A DNA stretch of 64,000 nucleotides, taken from Perilla frutescens. Lineage: Eukaryota; Streptophyta; Magnoliopsida; Lamiales; Lamiaceae. Shown piece after piece: positions 1 through 11,398 of this stretch. Within the stretch, counting starts at the first letter, position 1. Each line of letters begins with the position of its first letter. The stretch is taken from the NCBI GenBank assembly GCA_026008535.1, contig BRKX01000009.1, positions 52,449,001 through 52,513,000 on the forward strand, in the 5' to 3' direction. The translations under genes were made by a program, and so were the position numbers. The notes beneath the pieces are model-generated. The model had not been told where the DNA came from. It made no database searches and saw only the letters and a list, made by a program, of their open reading frames with translations.

Positions 1-695
1 TGGCATTCTTTGCTCATTTCTCATTCACTTCACTTCTAAATCGAGAGGGTGAAAAGCTTTGAAAGCTGAGAAAGTTCTGTCGAAGTAAAAAGCGTTATTC
101 GTGAGTGTTCTTCAAGACGATGAGCGGAGCGGCGTGGAAGGGATGCGGTTAGGGAATGTGCTAGGGGCGCCGTTGAAATCGTATCGGGCGGCTCTGCCGC
201 CATTGCGACTCGACGAGATGCCGAGCTAACCACATTCCTTCGACGCACCTAACCCCGTCCATTCTTGTTCATTGGTCTCGACGCCATTTCTTTTCCGTCT
301 TTTAAATTCCGCATTTACTTTCCGTTCTTTACGTTCCTCGCGCTCTTCACTATTTCTCGTCTAAAAGTTGTATTTCGATTTTTGTTGAAGTTCCAAGTTA
401 ATAACGTTTACGTTATATTTCTCATTCTACTTCTGTTATTATTATTCTAAAAGATTATCCTCGTTTATTCCGTTCAAGCCACATTTAACGATTTTATCGT
501 TATTCTAAATATTAAATGAGGATTATCATGCCTATGCCATTATAATGCCAAAATTCGTTTTAAGTTAAAGCATGTTGTTGCATGTTAAATTCAAGTACGT
601 TGTTTTTAAGAAATTTCGAGTTAACTGTTCTTCGTGTTCGTCGAAAGAATCAACGAACACGAAAAACCCAGTTGAAGATCGCCTAGAACTGGGCT

Positions 696-732
<37 letters not shown>

Positions 733-2575
733 AGAGCCCCGCGGGGGGGGAGTGCGCCGCCGCGCCACGCCCCCCTCAGCCGCTCCTAGCCCGCCGGGGC
801 TGAGGAACCAGCCGGGGCAAGGGCAGCCCGCCGGCGCACCCTGCCCCGCGGCGGGGGGGAGCCCGCCGGCGCCCATGTGCACTGCGGCGGCCCCCCTTCT
901 CCGTGTTGTTTTTCGCCGTTTCTTTTCAGCTATTTTCGTACCCCTTTTCCCGAACTTTTCGAGTCTTCTAAATTATGTTATTCTCAAGCCATATTCAAGT
1001 TTAAATTATAGTAAGGTATTCAAGTTAATTTCAATTTATTTCGAATAAGCTATTCAAATTATTTTCCGTCTAAAAATTTAGAGATCAAGTCGAGAAGTTC
1101 CTTAAATAAAATAAATCCTTCTCGAACCCTTATTAAAGTCAAAAGTCGTGCTATCCATGTTAAGTCCTGGCTAAGGGAATATTAGTTGGGTATTATTTAA
1201 TCTCATGTTATTAGAAATCTTCGAAGGAGGCCGCTAAGTCAATGATTCGACTTTTGTAGGGGGAATCGAGCCTCGGAGGAATACTAAGGAAGACCACCAG
1301 CTCGTTGCCTCATCTTCCATCCCGTAATCAAGGTGGGTAAATCTATACTCATCTAAAGTTTGAGCTAATGAGCTCTAGAAGCATGTTAGGGAAAATGAGA
1401 TATCCAATAAAGTATTTTTGCTCAGCCTGACTGGTCTCTGTACAAGGAAGGAAGAAAGGAAGATATTATGTTTTACTTGAGCTCTCAAGCATGTTTAGAA
1501 ATGATAGAACTACTAAAGTATTATTTATGCTTAGCATGAGATGTTTAGAATTATCTTTTGTTTCGATTCGTATTTATTTACATTCTTTTCCTGGAATCGA
1601 ATGCTTATGCTTGTTAAGCTCGCAGAATTAAGAACTAAGATTTGCCTTGTTATGGTAGCATTAAATCCCTTGTAGGCCGAGATCATGCAGTAGTAAAGGA
1701 TTAGCCCTTAGCCATTGTTCTAAGTTTGGTGTTGCTAGCAAGGTTAAGAAATGAAGGAACTTAGCTTTTCACTTAAGCAGGATTTGAGCTCAGAACTCTT
1801 AAGGGAGTCACTGCTGGGTTCTTCCGTCGCAAACTCGTTCGGATATTTGAGGTAACCCCTCTTCTATCCTATGGCATGCCTAAGGGTACAGTTGACGTCA
1901 GCTTTGAGCCAGATTGGGCCCAAAAAGAAAAGAAAAGATTTTGCGGATATGAAGAGGGCATTTGCGTTTTGCTCTCCATATACCGTCTGTTGATTGTTGG
2001 ATATCTGGAAGTTTATTAAAGTGTTTCACTAAAACCTACTGAGTATATTAGTGCTCATGCCTCTCTTTTTCAAATGTTTTACAGGTTGAGATGCTGAAGA
2101 TGTTGGTGGCTGTGGATGTGGGTTGGCTGCCAAGACTGTTTTGTTATTATCTAATATTTCCTTGAAATCCCACTATGTGATCTGCTACTCTGATACACTC
2201 TTTCTAATTCCGTTTTAAGTTCTATTATGATTATCAGGACTCTATGAATAATTTCCCCAGACATGATTATTTGAGTATAAGATGCACATTAAGTTCTATT
2301 TCTACTACTCGAGTATGTCTATCAAGAGGCTTGCATGCATTATTAACCATCATCATCTATGTTGAATGGTATCCGTTTATCCGTTTAATTAACCGTCTAG
2401 TTCCACTCAAGCATGCTCCCATTTAACGAAAGTGAACCCGAGTATCCTCGTCTAATCCTTAAAAGCATATCTCGATTGTAAAACCAACTTATTAATCTTC
2501 CATTTTACCCAATTAACCCCTTAATGACACCCCGTCCCCATTCGTTAACCCCTATCTCAGGAGCGGGCTGTTACA
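1..2575 (+). mobile_element. 3' portion of a Tekay/Del-like Ty3/gypsy LTR
   Basis: This stretch is read as the downstream part of a long LTR in plus orientation whose 5' part lies outside the window. It ends in a typical LTR terminus: a CACCCCGTCCCC stretch, then GAGCGGGCTGTTACA at 2575. The solo LTRs further right end with the same kind of block (cggg..gttaca). About 2040-2090 it has the 'actgagt..ttagt..' motif followed by 'tttacaggt', which is also found in the LTRs at 29271, 34683, 46185 and 51810. A GC-rich segment lies at about 732-890. The short ORFs here (for example 752-1048) look like chance frames in GC-rich DNA. It could be a solo LTR or the edge of a full element; the left flank is not visible. 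Confidence 0.65.
697..728. repeat. (GA)n microsatellite
   Basis: An uninterrupted run of GA dinucleotides of about 30 bp, just upstream of the GC-rich part of the left-edge LTR. Confidence 0.9.
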
Positions 2576-2971
2576 ATTTTGAACATGCTAAATAGACCAA
2601 ACGAGCGAAACCACCCCAATGCACCAAAGTATAAGGAGTTGAGAACTGAAGCTACAATCTAAGTAGAAACTAAAAAGTTCATGAAAGGAGGAAAAGACCC
2701 TGAACTCCAATTTAAACACAGCAAACAACCAGACCCAAACATCTTTAACTATGGGGAAAAATAGGAAAGCATGATCAAATGACTCATCAGCGTTTCTACA
2801 ATGGACAGAAAATAAAGGGCCATAATATCCAAGCTAATTTGTCCATCATGGGAAGCCTACCAAGAATATCTCTCCAACAAGTGATAGTTCGACGCATGGA
2901 ATAGCTCTGTGCCATATCCAAGTTCCCCATCGAACTGAAGCAAAATCTTTTCTACAACACAACTTTGCAAC
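2576..2971 (-). pseudogene. LINE ORF2 3' part, zinc-binding RT-associated domain
   Basis: Read on the minus strand, this carries the C-terminal zf-RVT region of a plant L1-type LINE. It has the order W-G-T-W-I-W, then a C-R-N-A-D-E-S-F-D-H stretch (the C..E..D-H pattern of this domain), then a hydrophobic W-rich tail. Frames change at least twice between these blocks, so it is dead. It is the continuation of the LINE at 17223-20053: the Athila-like element inserted between them and duplicated gcaac (2967-2971 and 17223-17227). The left side is cut by the LTR that ends at 2575. Confidence 0.75.
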
Positions 2972-4885
2972 TATTTACGTCCAAATTATTTTCCGGTCTA
3001 GACTCAACATGCAAAACTACTTCTAACCAAACCCATAATTGGACAGGGTCAATTGTAGACGCGACGAGCTAACCCGAGTCGATCTCTCAAGAAAGACTTC
3101 GTGTGGGAAATTATCTATTTGGCTATGCATGCAACATGTTTGAACGACGAAATACAAACCTAAACACTTTAATCATGGATTTTAAGGTTGATTTTAACTA
3201 AGGAATTTAAAACACGCAATTTAACTAATAAAGTGCAAATAACAACAAGATCAAGATTGAAATGAAAGGATTATGATAAGAGCAATAGGTTGCAGATTCT
3301 CTCATTGGTTTATCACTTAGCTTGTTTCAAGTTGGTTATATTAATCCTAAACACACAATAGACCCCTTAAGTGGTTTAACTTCAATTACTGTCACCGTCT
3401 ATCCATTTAATCCCTATCGGCTATATTATACGATCAAGATCAATATTTTAGGCTTATGAACCCAATCCACCAAACATTGAAGGAACCTTGGTTGGGATTT
3501 AGAATCTCCTTTCGGTCTCATCTAAAACCTAGCAATGCTAAGTAGTGATCAAGTACTCAACATGATAAAAATAATTCCAGCAGCAACAACCAGCCATCAG
3601 AAGCATAGATCAAAACCAAATCGATTCTCTACCCCAAAATGGAAAGATTAGCCCATAATCATGCTCAAAACAACACAAATATCATAAGAGTTCATCATCT
3701 CATAACCAAATGAAAATAACATAAACTTTTACAATATTCAATGTTTCAAGAGTTTTTGGGACAACCCCCACAAATCAACTAAGCTAAACAAAGAAAATAC
3801 CAAGGGAAGGGCCTTCTATCGAGCCCAGCTTCCGCAGACGGCTCAGAGTCAGAACTTCTTCTCGTCTCTTCTTCCTTAACCAAAGCTTGCTTGCCTCTCT
3901 TCTTCCTCTTTTCTTCCTTTCTTTAAATGTGGTGGTGGTAGTGAGAATGGTGTAGAAAAATGGTGAAGGTGGTGAAGATATGTAGAGAGAAAAATGGAGA
4001 AATGAAGAAGATGAAGTGAAGGGTGAATGGTGAATGAGAATGATGATTCCCAAATCCCTCAAAATCAAGTGGGAGATATGAGAGAGAGAGGGAGTGATCG
4101 AATGAGTGAGATATGAAAGGTGAGAGGTGAGAGAAAAGTTGATGTGAGGATGATGGTAAGAGAACATTTAATGAGGGGGATCTTTAGCAAGATTTGTTGG
4201 GGATTTTGGGACCAAAAATCCAAAAGCTAGATTATTATGGATAATTACACCCTATATTCCTATAACTTAGATGGCCCAGAAGTCTTCTCCTATAATTAAA
4301 TAAATCCAACTGTGAATTGAGGAGGAAAATAGGAGTGAGATTGCACAGAAAGGAGAGGAAAAACTAATCGGGAGAGGGCGAACATGGCATCTCGTGCGCC
4401 AGCAGGGTGCGGCGCGCCCGCGGACCGAATTACCTTGCATGCCGGGGCACCTATGTGCGCTCGCGGGGGCCTTCTGCCAAGAGCCTAGCCGCACAGTCGC
4501 GGGTGATGGTGCGGCCACGCCGTGCATTTCTGCTCGGTGTTCTAACTTCGAGTGCAATTCCAACTTCGAGTGCAATTCAATCTTTGAGTGCAATCCAATT
4601 CTTGCTTTTCCTCATCAGTTTGATCTTTTATTTGACTCGGCTACCAGTCGGGTTCATTATTTCGAGCTCAATTTTCAGGCTTTGCAACTTGCCACCTAAA
4701 TGCCGTAAAAGATCCTGCTTTGTAGACAAAAGCTCAAGTTTTGCATAACTTGGCATAATCTACCATTAGAGTGATAGTGAAGATAAACACACGAAATCCA
4801 CAAATAAACTACTAAAAATACTAGAAAATAACTTACAAAACATGCAAAATTCCTACAATAGAACAACACAAACAAACACTAAACA
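2972..4885 (-). repeat. 3' LTR of the Athila-like element
   Basis: Matches 15312-17222 along its whole length. The plus-strand left end is 'tatttacgtcc', where the other copy has 'tgtttatgtcc' (TG to TA decay). The right end is '...aacactaaaca' at 4885. It contains a GC-rich stretch at about 4380-4510 and purine-rich repeats at about 3900-4160. ORFs inside it (for example 3784-4167 and 4267-4593) are not conserved in frame between the two LTR copies and are not called as genes. Confidence 0.85.
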
Positions 4886-6212
4886 ACAACCTTAGTACTC
4901 ACGTTGCCATGCACTGATCTCTTCCAGCATCTTTCATCCTCATTTTGAGTTATAGGGACTTGTATAATATCCCATATAATCTCAGGAAATGAACCGGAAA
5001 ATCCATCAATAAAGATCCATGTTCCATTGACAAGAAAATCTGACACTCGGCCTGTTAGCGAGAAGTGAGTAGCAAGAGGAATATTCAATCTGTCTGCAAG
5101 AGTATATCCAAGCCAATTGTCCAGCCAAAAAAATGTGTGACAGCCATTTCCCAAAATACAATGTGATCCATTAACCAAGCTAGTGATCTTGCTTAGTTGT
5201 CAACTGGGTCGAGCTAGTCCAGTCCGGCCCAGGCCCGGGTGGGCTTTGAGATAAAATGGCCCAACCCAGCCCAGGCCCACTAGTAGAACGGGCTGGGCTG
5301 GATTTTCTTAAATATATATGAGTCCAGCCCAACCCATACACTGGGCCTAATGTGGGCCTGGGCTGCGCCGGGCCGGGGTGTCGAAGGTGGATTTTAAATT
5401 TTTAAATACTGACATTAATTTATATAATTGTACTTAGTGAATTTATTTATCATTTATATGACAAGATACAATTAGTAATATGATTTTATGGTATTTACTT
5501 TTGAAATTGTATTATGTTGAAACATTTTTTATCTATGGTCAAATAAATTAATAAATTAAATTAAGATGGGCTTGAAGTGGGCTTGAGGCAGGCTTGGGCT
5601 GGGCCTGAGCCGGGCCTTTAGTGGGCTTGGGCTGGGTTTCAAAAAAGGGCCCACGTGAGCCCATTTCGTCAAGGCAAACCCAGCCCACTTAGCATTTCTG
5701 GGTCAGCCCGACCTATTTGACAACTCTAATCTCGCTCCTAACCCCAGGCTAAATAGACTAATAGCATTTCTGTCTCAGGAAGTGCCCAGAATGGTTAAGA
5801 TATCTGTTGCGAAAAAGCTCGAATAATGCAAATTTAACTGTGAGAACTCTCTATGCCATACGCATCATAAGACTCATGCTAAGAACGACAAAAGACATGA
5901 CCGCAAGGCCCCCTTCTTCTTTAAAGCACAGACCTGATCCCATGCAAAGATGGAGGTGATCGGCTGTTAATGTCACCAGTTCATATGAAATTTCTACATG
6001 CTTTTTCAATGGATGACACTAAGTTCGAAGGCCATTTGTAAATGAGCATTGAGTGAAGAGCTCAACTCGAGATGATTGAATTAACAAGACAAACATGTCT
6101 AGCTATATATAATGATCGACCATCCCATCTAGTGAATTTAGCCAACACCTTGTCTGCGGCTTGCTGAAAAATCGCAACCTTTGGAGAGCCTTCAAAAATC
6201 TGAATGCCCAAA
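4886..6212 (-). pseudogene. Ectopic second copy of LINE ORF2 fragment
   Basis: This segment is a copy of 17223-18617, the LINE sequence that normally flanks the 5' LTR. It starts with acaac, a one-base variant of the TSD, and carries the same ORF (minus, 5178-4879, with the F-F-W-L-D-N-W-L-G block of the LINE connection region). It then holds the hAT MITE and more LINE sequence. The match to the right-hand copy ends after 'tgcccaaa' at 6212, where internal Athila-like sequence begins. It is a rearranged piece rather than a separate LINE insertion. Confidence 0.8.
5194..5728. mobile_element. hAT-type MITE, copy 1
   Basis: Inverted ends TAG..TTGTCAAC and GACAACTCTA enclose tracts rich in gggctgggc and aggcccac. 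The flanking 8-bp TSD is atcttgct (5186-5193) and atctcgct (5729-5736). The element sits inside the LINE fragment and was copied with it; the sister copy is at 17531-18136. It has no coding capacity. This copy lacks about 70 bp that the sister has near the right end. Confidence 0.85.
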
Positions 6213-7346
6213 ATTCATAAGGTAAAATCCTTAGGGATGAAATCCTAGTGTCCTTGTATGGTTTCTCATACTCATAGTCAAATTAATCAACTAAAAGAGT
6301 AGAGATCCTTATTGCCCCATTTTTTTTATTTTTCTTTTTTCCTCTTTTTTGTTCTTATTTTTTTATGCGGATAAATGATTAAGAGGATAATTTTTCATGA
6401 AAAGAGGCCAAACATGCTTTCTATTCCTTTGAAATTCAAGACCCCTCAACACAAATCATCAAGCTATGATCATTATTCAAAGACAATTCATACTCAAGAG
6501 TGAAACCATGAGAACAATTTATTTTCCATGATTAACTTGAAAATAATCCCTTGAAGATTCATATTCCAAATTCCAAGATTGACAATTGGACAAAAATATA
6601 ATGCTAAGTGGGAGAATTACAATTTACGCAATATAATAAAAATGATAAAATCAAAACCAAGTGCAACATAGTTTAACAAAACAAAATTCAACTAAACAAA
6701 ATCCAACAACAACTAATATTAAAACATAGCTACAACATTAAGGAGATAAGTTTTCATGAAAAGAGGCCCAACATGCTTCTTATTCCTTGAAAGTCAAGAC
6801 CCCTCAACACAAATTATCAAGCTATGAGTATCATTCAAAGACAATTCATGCTCAAGAGTGAAACCATGAGAACAATTCATTTTCCATAATTAACTTAAAA
6901 ATAATCCCTTAAAGATTCATATTCCAAATTCCAAGGTTGACAATTGGACAAAAATATAATGCTAAGTAGGAGAATTACAATATACGCAACATAATAAAAA
7001 CAATAAAATCAAAACCAAGTGCAACATAGTTTAACAAAACAACATTCAACAAAACAAAATCCAACAACAACTAACATTAAAACATAGCTACAACATCATA
7101 CCAATCATCACAATAAAACGGATCACTAACTCCCCCACACTTAAATCATGCATTGTCCTCAATGTATAAAAAATAATGTGCAATAAGAAAAAGAAAAGAG
7201 AGAACATCACAAGTTTGTAGAAGACCGGCAACAGGCGCTGGTTCCTACAAAATAACACTACAAAACACGGTGATGAAATATGAACATACGGATCGAAAAA
7301 GAGTTTAATAACACACACGAACACAGAAATACATAAAATAAGAATA
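6213..7346 (-). other. 3' noncoding region of the Athila-like element
   Basis: Internal element sequence downstream of the env-position ORF. It includes a pyrimidine-rich tract at about 6320-6362 (purine-rich on the element's sense strand) and a 355-bp tandem duplication. The normal junction between polypurine tract and 3' LTR is absent, because the LINE fragment joins directly at 6212/6213. No gene is supported; the ORF at 7088-7366 overlaps repeat sequence. Confidence 0.6.
6383..7095. repeat. Tandem duplication of about 359 bp
   Basis: Two direct copies, about 6383-6741 and 6742-7095, match almost continuously at an offset of 359 bases. Both contain 'tttcatgaaaagaggcc', 'gaaaccatgagaacaat' and 'aaaacatagctacaac'. 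The copies differ by scattered substitutions. They lie within the 3' noncoding part of the Athila-like element. Confidence 0.9.
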
Positions 7347-8995
7347 TTAAACACAAAACACTTCACTGCTCTGGTGGATCATAAGGTGGTGGAGGAGGCT
7401 GCGGGTAGGGATAGGAGAGCGTCCAATTGCTCCAACTTTGCTCCAGGGCCGCCATCCGCTCATCGTGACTGTCAAGGCAGCTGTTGACTTCTTGTCTAAA
7501 ATCCCAATATCATGGTGTAGGGATCCCAACTCTTGGTGAAACTCGCCCATTGAGGCATCAAAACATTCTTGGAATTGCCCCATTGAGTTGGTGTAGTCCT
7601 ACTGGTACTACCCCATCGAGGATACAAAATGCTGTTGAAATTGCCCCATGGAGTTGACTATGGCCTGCTCGATGTTTTGCTGGAACTGACCCATAGAAGT
7701 GTCATAGTGCTCTTGGAAGGACCTCCAATCGGTGTTCGGTATTTGATATCCGAAATGTGGGGGCTGTTGGAATTGGTGCTCCTCCTCCTCTTCTTATTGT
7801 TCTCCTCATTTTTGCTCCTCGCTTCCTAGTGGCCCGCTTCATCGGGCTCATCTGATTGATCATGCTGTGGTGCAGACGAGGAGCTAGCTCCAGGAGTCAG
7901 GCGCATGGTGGTATCTTGGAGAAGCCTCAATTTTTCAACACATGACCTCTTTGCTTGAGGCACCAGTCGTCGATCATCATAAATAATCTGAGCTCGTTTG
8001 AGCTCATTCTTGTCAATGCTGTGCTGCGCCACTTGAGTTTGGCTATCTGGTGCAGAGCCATTTTCTTCAAGCACTTCAAGTTTTACCACTAATGCGGAGA
8101 TGAAGGCGCAGAAGGAATGATGTTGGGCTTCCCGTTGGACCATGTCCTGGATAGCCACCCACAGAAAGGTGGACAGGCAAATTTTCATCTTATGCTTGGT
8201 GCACCACATAAGATAGACTTCAGTTGAATTCACTTTGTTGGCTTGCTCCTTGCCACTGATATTGTAATAAAGGAATTTGTGAAGAATAGACAAGGAATGG
8301 TCTTTGATAAATTTGCTCGAAGTCCCTTTGGGGTTCCAATTTCGAAAACCCGAGAAATCGTACCAAGCATCAGCCACATTGAACTTACACGGCCTTTCTT
8401 TCATGCCAGAAGTTGGAAACCCAAAATAATCCTTCATCCGAGCCAATGTGACCTTATATCTATCCCTCAACATTCGGAAGGCTATCTTTTTCTTTGCCCT
8501 CTCATCATATTCAAAAGACACCAAAAATTCAAGGCTCAAGTAATCATAAGCATTATACCTCATATTGGCAAACTCATATAAGTTCAAGGCCTTAAGATAC
8601 TTAGAAACCTTGGCCTCAATATCCAATGAACGCATCAAATTCCAATCAATATATCGAGGTGCAGTGAGATCAAATTCCATGAAGGCTTGAAAACGTTTAC
8701 CTTCATCAGGTGAGATGAAGATAAACGGGGACCCAAATTGGTTGGAATAATCTTCAACGTCCATAGCTTCATGTTCATCAACCTCGTGGCTAGGTGTGGC
8801 ATTCTTGCAACAGGCCATCGCTGGTGAGTTTGCAAGAGGGAGAGAAGGAGACCGACACTTGTGGGAGGCACGGCAAGGGGGGGTGCGGTGGCGGCAAAGG
8901 GCGCGATCGAGGCAGAGCCCAGGGTGCGGTCGCATGGCAAGGCACGGTCGTGGGCAGTGGCGAAAGTGTGGAGACTGGAGCGACAGCCGGCGCAC
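7347..8995 (-). pseudogene. Athila-type ORF in the env position
   Basis: A long minus-strand frame (8995-7826) lies downstream of integrase, where Athila elements carry an extra gene of unsettled function. From about residue 90 of the frame the protein resembles the plant-transposon domain of this position. It has an N-L-Y-E-F region, then W-Y-D-F-S-G-F-R, then S-I-L-H-K-F-L-Y-Y-N-I-S-G, then E-V-Y-L-M-W-C-T-K-H. The likely start is the ATG at 8818 (M-A-C-C-K-N-A), because the preceding 59 codons are GC-rich and unlike a protein. The frame stops at 7826; the natural continuation in another frame runs to 7347 and repeats an S-M-G-Q-F-Q motif about four times, suggesting a coiled coil. I see no clear signal peptide or transmembrane segment, so an envelope function is not supported by sequence. 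Confidence 0.7.
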
Positions 8996-9746
8996 GAGGT
9001 GCTGGGATTTGAGTTACAATAGCAGTTGGGAGAAAGAGGGAACACGCGCGGCTGCTGGGCTGTATCTGTGGCATGAGGCGCGATGCGGGAGATAGAGTAT
9101 ACGCAGCTGGTAACGAGTCGACGTGGAGAAAGTGCGGGGGCACGCGGTGGCAAGCGCGATCGCGCTAGCAGAAGTAGAGGTGCTGAAGTGCGCGGTGGTG
9201 CGGTGGAGTGGCTTGATTCCTTGGTCGATTTTTAATGGAGAGTGTGAGGTATCTGCAGCTGAAATTTTTAGAATTAAGATAGAGAACTGGGAGCGGCGCT
9301 GAATTGGGTGTGTGAATTAGAGTTCTGAAATTGGGGGTCTTTTATAGGAGAGAGGGACGCGACCGTGGCAGAGGAGCGCGACCGCGCAGTGTGCGCATTT
9401 TTGAATAGGTGCGCACCTGCGCGGTATGGCGCGCTCGCGCAGTGTGTGTGTGTGATGCGTGCTCGAACTGCCATTTTGCCTAGAGGGGTGTTGTGCGAGT
9501 TGGAGTTCTCACAGGAGAGTGCGCGGCCGCGGCAATTCCTCGCCAGATTTTCTTTCGCCATTTTTGGCTCCATCAACACACTCTTTTTCCAATTCCTATA
9601 AGACAACAAAAATTCAACAACTACAAAATATCCAAAAATTGCAAAAGCAATTAATCAAAGCAAAATGAAAAAATAATAAAATCATGGGTTGCCTCCCATG
9701 CAGCGCTCATTTTAGTGTCTCGAGCTAGAGATGGCCTCTGAGGTGG
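8996..9746 (-). other. Noncoding spacer between integrase and the env-position ORF
   Basis: Contains a GC-rich part (about 8870-9220) and a CG-rich block (9350-9540). Next to the integrase stop is a 'gggttgcctcccatgcagcgctc' region (about 9685-9710) of a kind that follows integrase in related elements. Overlapping short ORFs on both strands here are by-products of base composition. Confidence 0.55.
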
Positions 9747-10960
9747 CTAGGTGGAATTGTCGAGCTTAAAAGCCTCGATGTCGGCTTCTTGGGGTGGTCC
9801 CTCAAAGTACGGCTTGACTCGGTACCCATTTACTTGAAAATATGTGTTTGTTCCCAGATTTCTCAAGGTCACCACACCATATGGAAACACTTCTTCAATG
9901 ACGAATGACCCATTCCATCGAGATTTGAGCTTCCCAGGAAAGAGTCTCAAACGAGTGTTGAAAAAGAGGACCTTCATGCTCGGAGTTAGCTCTTTCTTGA
10001 GAATGCGCTTGTCATGAAGCTTCTTCACCTTGTCTTTGTAAATCTTTGCATTATCATATGCTTCATTACTCAACTCATCGAGCTCGGTCAATTGCAAAGC
10101 TCGCTCCTTGCCTGCACGAGTAAGATCAAAATTTACCGCCTTAATGGCCCAATAGGCCTTGTGCTCGATCTCGACGGGGAGATGACACGCTTTCCCATAC
10201 AGGAGGCGGTAAGGGCTCATTCCCAAGATCGTCTTGTAAGTCGTCCAGTATGCCCAAAGAGCGTCGGTTAGCTTTGTAGACCAATCCTTCCTTGTCATAT
10301 TCACGGTCTTCTTCAAAATGTTTTAAATTTGTTTATTGCTCATCTCCACTTGACCGGAAGTTTGAGGGTGGTACGGAGTGGCCAACTTGTAAGTCACACC
10401 ATTTTTTATCAATTTTTCGAAAAGGTTGTTGGTGAAGTGTGTTCCACCATCATTTATAATGGCTCGGGGGAATCCAAACCTACTCAACACAAACTTGATA
10501 ACCACATTAGCATCACAAGACCTAGTGGGGATTACCTCAACCCACTTTGACACATAATCGGTCGCTAATAGGATATACTCAAAACCAAATGAGTTATGAA
10601 ATGGCCCCATAAAATCAATACCCCAAACATCAAAAATTTCAACCACAAGGTTGACATTTAGAGGCATTTCATTCCTTCTCCCAATATTTTCAAGTCTTTG
10701 GCATTTATCACATGAGAGAAAATAGAAGGCCAATACAAACCGGATTGTAAGATTTTTATGACCGTCTTTTGCCCTCCAAACTGCCCACCACAATGTAAAG
10801 CGTGGAAAAAGGCCAAGACATCCATTTGCTCCTCCTCCGGGACACATCTTCGGATCACCTCATTGTTTCCCAAATGGAAAAGGTATGGATCGTCCCAAAA
10901 GTAGTACCTACATATTGTCAAAAAAAATTTCCTTTCTTGAAAGGTGAGGTTAGGCCTCAT
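9747..10960 (-). pseudogene. Integrase of the Athila-like element
   Basis: The zinc-binding part (10960 to about 10750) has H-L-G-N-N-E-V and H-A-L-H-C-G-G, followed in a second frame by S-C-D-K-C-Q-R. The core follows: G-I-D-F-M-G-P with the first catalytic Asp, N-D-G-G-T-H-F with the second, and G-Q-V-E with the Glu, so the D,D,E triad is visible. The C-terminal domain (10316-9747) has the G-K-A-C-H-L-P-V-E block and ends in a plausible natural stop. The frame shifts near 10750, probably through a small deletion between the two Cys/His pairs, and there is a TAA at about 10320. Because of the frameshift the protein cannot be made intact. Confidence 0.85.
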
Positions 10961-10996
10961 TTTATCACAAGCAAGATAGTTAACAATGTCGGCATA

Positions 10997-11398
10997 CTAT
11001 GGAGAAGAATTAAGCTCTAAAGCATGATCATACGGAAATGAATAACACACAACACCCTTCTCATGCGATATATCAAAAGTTTCGTCAACGGGGAGGCGAG
11101 AGAGATGGTCCGCTACCACATTTTCACACCCCTTTCTATCTTTGATTTCAACATCAAATTCTTGTAAAAGCAAAATCCACCTAATGAGTCTAGGCTTAGC
11201 TTGGGGTTTGGTCAACAAATGTCTTAAAGTCGCATGATCACTCTGCACAATTACTTTAGAACCTAAAATGTAGGATCTAAATTTATCCAATGAAAACACA
11301 ACGGCAAGCAATTATTTTTCAGTTGTGGTGTAATTTACTTGAGCACTATTCAAGGTGAGGCTAGCATAGTAAATTACACGAAGAATTTTTTCAACACA
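10997..11398 (-). pseudogene. RNase H domain of the Athila-like element
   Basis: Continues the pol frame after the RT stop at about 11399. It begins with the Y-Y-A-S region, then L-A-V-V-F-S-L-D-K-F-R and V-Q-S-D-H-A-T-L-R (acidic active-site region), and ends in V-A-D-H-L-S-R-L, a hallmark of Ty3/gypsy RNase H. In-frame stops lie at the RT junction, before L-A-V-V-F, and after E-L-N-S-S-P. The last replaces the Trp expected before Y-A-D-I. No frame change is needed from protease through to the integrase N-terminus. Confidence 0.85.

Noticed and set aside
752..1048. Pro/Ala/Arg-rich ORF and its antisense partner at 565-882
   Set aside because: It lies in the GC-rich part of an LTR, stays open on both strands through composition alone, and has no recognisable domain.
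3784..4167. 127-codon ORF in the left LTR with similar ORFs in the right LTR (16120-16521)
   Set aside because: The LTR copies do not keep the same frame or length; purine-rich repeat sequence keeps the frames open by chance.
8635..9153. Several overlapping ORFs on both strands upstream of the env-position ORF
   Set aside because: They are shadows of a GC-rich segment and of the env-position frame; none has domain features.
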